This document shows, piece by piece, positions 61,314 through 64,000 of a stretch of DNA of 64,000 nucleotides (positions are counted from its first letter, which is position 1; each line of letters starts with the position of its first letter). The DNA is from Nostoc sp. 106C. Lineage in GTDB: Bacteria; Cyanobacteriota; Cyanobacteriia; Cyanobacteriales; Nostocaceae. The stretch lies in NCBI RefSeq assembly GCF_002154725.1, contig NZ_MTAW01000098.1:21594-85593 (forward strand), read 5' to 3'. Both the position numbers and the translations under genes were made by a program. The notes below the pieces were generated by a model. The model ran no database searches. It was not told where the DNA came from and worked only from the letters and a program-made list of their open reading frames with translations.

Positions 61314-63830
61314 ATGGCGCGAGAACCTAGTAAAGGCCCTGTAATTCAAAAGCGAGTTAAGCGTCTGTTGGCGGCGTTGCTTGGTTTTGCGGCTGGGGAA
61401 TTTGCGGAAGATAACTTGAATATTGAGTACGACTGGAAAGAAGAAGATAGTCCTAACCCCAAGCTGACTATGAAAACAACTCTGGTAACTTTGGAGTTGT
61501 TGACGCAAAAAGACGAATATCCAGGTAAGTTAACTAAAGCGCAAATCCGCGAAGCGCTGAATTTACTCAAGGATTTTGTCAAAATTCTGGAAGATAATCG
61601 GCTGCAAACCCAGGGTTCTGATGAGTGGCACTTTACTTTAAAGCTATGGTCAACAGAGAAAGAAAAGAGCCTGAAACGATTTGATGAAGTATGGCAAAGC
61701 AACAAACCTCAGAAATCTAAAGAACTAGAAGCTAATTACACTCAAGATGAGGGTGTTGCTGTTGTACCCCAAACTAAACTGGCGATATTTCAAGCACCAC
61801 CTTTACCTGCACACTTTGTAGAACGCCCAGAATACAGCGATGATTTAAAGACTCGCCTTGTCACAGGTAATCGCACCTTGGTAATTACTGCGATTCACGG
61901 TTTGGGTTCGGTAGGTAAATCGACTTTAGCAGCAGCGTTAGCAGTAGATGCAGAGGTACAAACTCGGTTTTATGACGGTATTTTGTGGGCAACATTAGGT
62001 CAACAGCCTGATGTGCTTTCTCTTGTTAGTGGCTGGGTGCAAGCACTAGGAGACTATAGCTTTAAACCTACCAGTGTGGAAGCAACTACCAACCATCTGC
62101 GGACGCTGCTTTATGACAAAGCCGTGTTGCTAGTGGTTGACGATGCTTGGAATACGCAAGATGCCCAAGCATTTAATGTTGGTGGTGCGCGGTGTCAGGT
62201 TTTAGTAACAACTCGTGAAGCGGCAATTGCCGATGCTTTAGCAGCCAGTACCTACAGCTTGGATATTATGAAACCAGATCAGGCGATGGCGTTGCTGACG
62301 AAGAAATTAAGACGTGAAATTACAGGTGCAGAACGTCAGTCAGCCGAAAATTTAGCTCAAGGCGTTGGTTATCTCCCCCTAGCGTTGGAACTTGCAGCCG
62401 CCGAAGTTGCCTGTGGTACGACTTGGGATGAACTATTGGCGGATATTCGGCAAGAGGTAGCGAGATTAAAAAGTTTTGACCGACCGGAAGCGGGCGAAAT
62501 TACCGATGAGGCGAGTTTAAAACGCCTGAGTTTAACGGCATCATTAAACTTGAGTGTCAAGCGAATGCCTCAAGAAAAGCAGCAGCATTTCTCTTGGTTA
62601 GGGGTTTTGCCGGAGGATGTCAACATTAATAAGATGATGGCGGCGACGCTGTGGGCAATGGATGAGCGTAATGCTGCCAAGACATTGCAATATTTACGAA
62701 ATAAGGCATTGCTATTAACAGGAGTACCGCTTGCTGATGGTACGCCTACCTATCGGTTACATGACTTATTCCACGACTTAGCCTGTAATTTGTTAACGGC
62801 TGCGCCACAGCCAAGGCGGACAGGAGATTTGCCAGGGTTAGGTTTAAATTTGACTGATGCTCACGCTGCTTTTTTGGAGAAATATCGGCAGAAAACCCAA
62901 AATAATTTATGGCATACCTTGCCTGATGATGGTTACATTCATCAGCATTTAGTTTGGCATTTGGAGAAGGCGGGGTGGGTTGAAGAGATTCACTCTTTAT
63001 TGCGGGAAGAGTCGGCAACTGGGAATAATGGCTGGTATGAAGTGCGGGAGAAACTAGGGCAAACTGGGGGTTACATTACAGATATTTCTCGTGCTTGGGA
63101 ATTAGCCCAAGCGAATTGGGATGAGTCAACATTGCCGCAAGTGGTGGGTTTACAGTGTCGCTATGCTTTGATTACAGCATCCCTGAATAGTTTGGCAGCT
63201 AATGTACCAATAGAACTGCTGATGGCGTTAGTCAAAAATCATCTGTGGATTGCTGAACAAGGATTAGCTTACGCTTTGCAAAACCCAGATTTAAGTAAGA
63301 AAGTAGAAGCCCTGGCACAACTAGTCAACTATTTGCCGCCAAATTTAGCAAAACTAGCACTTTCAGAAGCACTTACTGCCGCACGGATGATTCAGCACGA
63401 GAGTAATCTTGCCTTTGCCCTCAGAGTATTAGCAGAAAAACTACCAGAGGTCTTACCCGAAGCACTCTCCGCTGCTCGAGCGATTCAGGATGAGTATTCT
63501 CGCGCATCTGCCCTCAGAGCATTAGCAGAGAAATTACCAGAGGTCTTACCCGAAGCACTCTCCGCTGCTCGGGCGATTCAGGATGAGTATTCTCGCGCAT
63601 CTGCCCTCAGAGCATTAGCAGAGAAACTACCAGAGGTCTTACCCGAAGCACTCTCCGCTACTTGGGCGATTCAGTCTGAGTCTTCTCGCGCTGATGCTCT
63701 CACAGCATTAGCCGAGAAACTACCAGAGGTTTTGCCTGAAGCACTCACCGCCGCTCGGGCGATTCAGGACGAGAGGTATCGCGTCTGCCTTGAGAAAATT
63801 AGCCGAGAACCTACCAGAGTTTTTGCCTGA
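61314..63830 (+). CDS. STAND (NB-ARC) ATPase with 31-residue repeats, frameshifted
   Basis: 838 codons to the first stop. The N-terminal 130 residues (VKRLLAALLGFAAGEFAEDN, REALNLLKDFVKILEDNRLQ) are helical and not assigned. The NB-ARC core has Walker A GLGSVGKS (196-203), Walker B VLLVVDDAWN and sensor QVLVTTREA, then a winged-helix region (YRLHDLFHDLACNLL). From about residue 690 the protein is a series of 31-residue helical repeats (LPEVLPEALSAARAIQDEYS). A 2-base deletion at 63783/63784 breaks the frame; the repeats go on in the other frame to the window end. The intact form would be a long-repeat defence-type sensor; this copy is truncated or phase-variable. Confidence 0.85.
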   Translation: MAREPSKGPVIQKRVKRLLAALLGFAAGEFAEDNLNIEYDWKEEDSPNPKLTMKTTLVTLELLTQKDEYPGKLTKAQIREALNLLKDFVKILEDNRLQTQGSDEWHFTLKLWSTEKEKSLKRFDEVWQSNKPQKSKELEANYTQDEGVAVVPQTKLAIFQAPPLPAHFVERPEYSDDLKTRLVTGNRTLVITAIHGLGSVGKSTLAAALAVDAEVQTRFYDGILWATLGQQPDVLSLVSGWVQALGDYSFKPTSVEATTNHLRTLLYDKAVLLVVDDAWNTQDAQAFNVGGARCQVLVTTREAAIADALAASTYSLDIMKPDQAMALLTKKLRREITGAERQSAENLAQGVGYLPLALELAAAEVACGTTWDELLADIRQEVARLKSFDRPEAGEITDEASLKRLSLTASLNLSVKRMPQEKQQHFSWLGVLPEDVNINKMMAATLWAMDERNAAKTLQYLRNKALLLTGVPLADGTPTYRLHDLFHDLACNLLTAAPQPRRTGDLPGLGLNLTDAHAAFLEKYRQKTQNNLWHTLPDDGYIHQHLVWHLEKAGWVEEIHSLLREESATGNNGWYEVREKLGQTGGYITDISRAWELAQANWDESTLPQVVGLQCRYALITASLNSLAANVPIELLMALVKNHLWIAEQGLAYALQNPDLSKKVEALAQLVNYLPPNLAKLALSEALTAARMIQHESNLAFALRVLAEKLPEVLPEALSAARAIQDEYSRASALRALAEKLPEVLPEALSAARAIQDEYSRASALRALAEKLPEVLPEALSATWAIQSESSRADALTALAEKLPEVLPEALTAARAIQDERYRVCLEKISREPTRVFA

Positions 63831-64000
63831 AGCACTGGCCGCCGCTATAGCGATTGAGGATGGGTCGTCTCGCACCTCTGCCCTCAGAGCATTAGCCAAG
63901 AAATTACCAAAGGTATTGCCCGAAGCACTCTCCGCTGCTAGAGCAATTCAGTCTGAGTCTTCTCGCGCTGATGCTCTCACAGCATTAGCCGAGAAACTAC
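63410..64000. repeat. 93-bp tandem repeats in the STAND gene
   Basis: The anchor CTACCAGAGG or a close variant occurs at 63441, 63534, 63627, 63720, 63811, 63904 and, cut by the edge, 63997. The spacing is exactly 93 bases except for 91 between the fourth and fifth. Neighbouring units are nearly identical at DNA level, so copy number is likely to change by recombination. Confidence 0.93.

Overview
The window looks like chromosomal DNA of a filamentous, probably heterocyst-forming cyanobacterium of the Nostoc/Anabaena/Calothrix type. The signs are very frequent GCGATCGC (HIP1) octamers, many small dispersed repeats and MITEs, cyanobacterial genes such as ccmP, ycf35 and ycf46, a nucA/nuiA pair, and several STAND ATPases. 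No rRNA, tRNA or CRISPR array was recognised by eye.

Layout. 1-5.8 kb (minus strand): a cut-off MFS transporter, a cytochrome P450, hemA, a cytokinin-oxidase-like FAD enzyme and a small ATC-hydrolase-like protein. 5.8-7.2 kb: AT-rich non-coding DNA with two MITEs. 7.2-13.2 kb: a shortened NB-ARC ATPase, a malonyl-CoA-synthetase-like ligase, a small membrane protein and a three-domain CBM20/SGNH/DUF1796 protein. 13.6-18.5 kb: a small phosphatase, then exported proteins (DUF2252, an unknown secreted protein, nuclease NucA) with the NucA inhibitor NuiA. 19.2-20 kb: a small conserved gene and a metK fragment.

20.2-36.2 kb is the main accessory region and holds the most interesting system, a composite RiPP (ribosomally made, modified peptide) locus. 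Its first part has Nif11-type precursors whose cores carry MYG/LYG motifs, a Cys-rich small protein and a radical SAM/SPASM enzyme; it resembles the tyramine-excising 'splicease' (PlpA/PlpX/PlpY) systems. Its second part has a phosphotransferase-like kinase, a HopA1-like putative lyase, an aldo/keto-reductase-fold protein that seems to lack its catalytic residues, and a parvulin-like protein. Around these lie at least six Gly-Gly-leader precursors with Cys-free cores (one frameshifted, and one gene pair duplicated in tandem). Divergent from this is an export unit: HTH protein, C39-peptidase ABC exporter with a cyclic-nucleotide-binding domain, HlyD adaptor and a second parvulin-like protein. 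The inferred flow is precursor, then radical-SAM splicing or Ser/Thr dehydration, then Gly-Gly cleavage and export.

36.2-50 kb: a decayed IS4-type transposase, an alpha-dioxygenase-like heme peroxidase, two GNAT acetyltransferases, ycf35 and ycf46, a ribbon-helix-helix protein, a GH65/beta-phosphoglucomutase fusion, a P-type metal ATPase remnant and a HAD hydrolase. 50-61 kb: membrane and pentapeptide proteins, the carboxysome shell protein CcmP, a DUF4336 protein, a fibrillin-like protein, a STAND ATPase paired with a TRADD-N-associated membrane protein, a HIT protein, YifB/ComM and a 0.75-kb field of nested repeats. 61.3-64 kb: a second large STAND protein ending in near-identical 93-bp repeats, frameshifted inside the repeats and continuing past the window edge.
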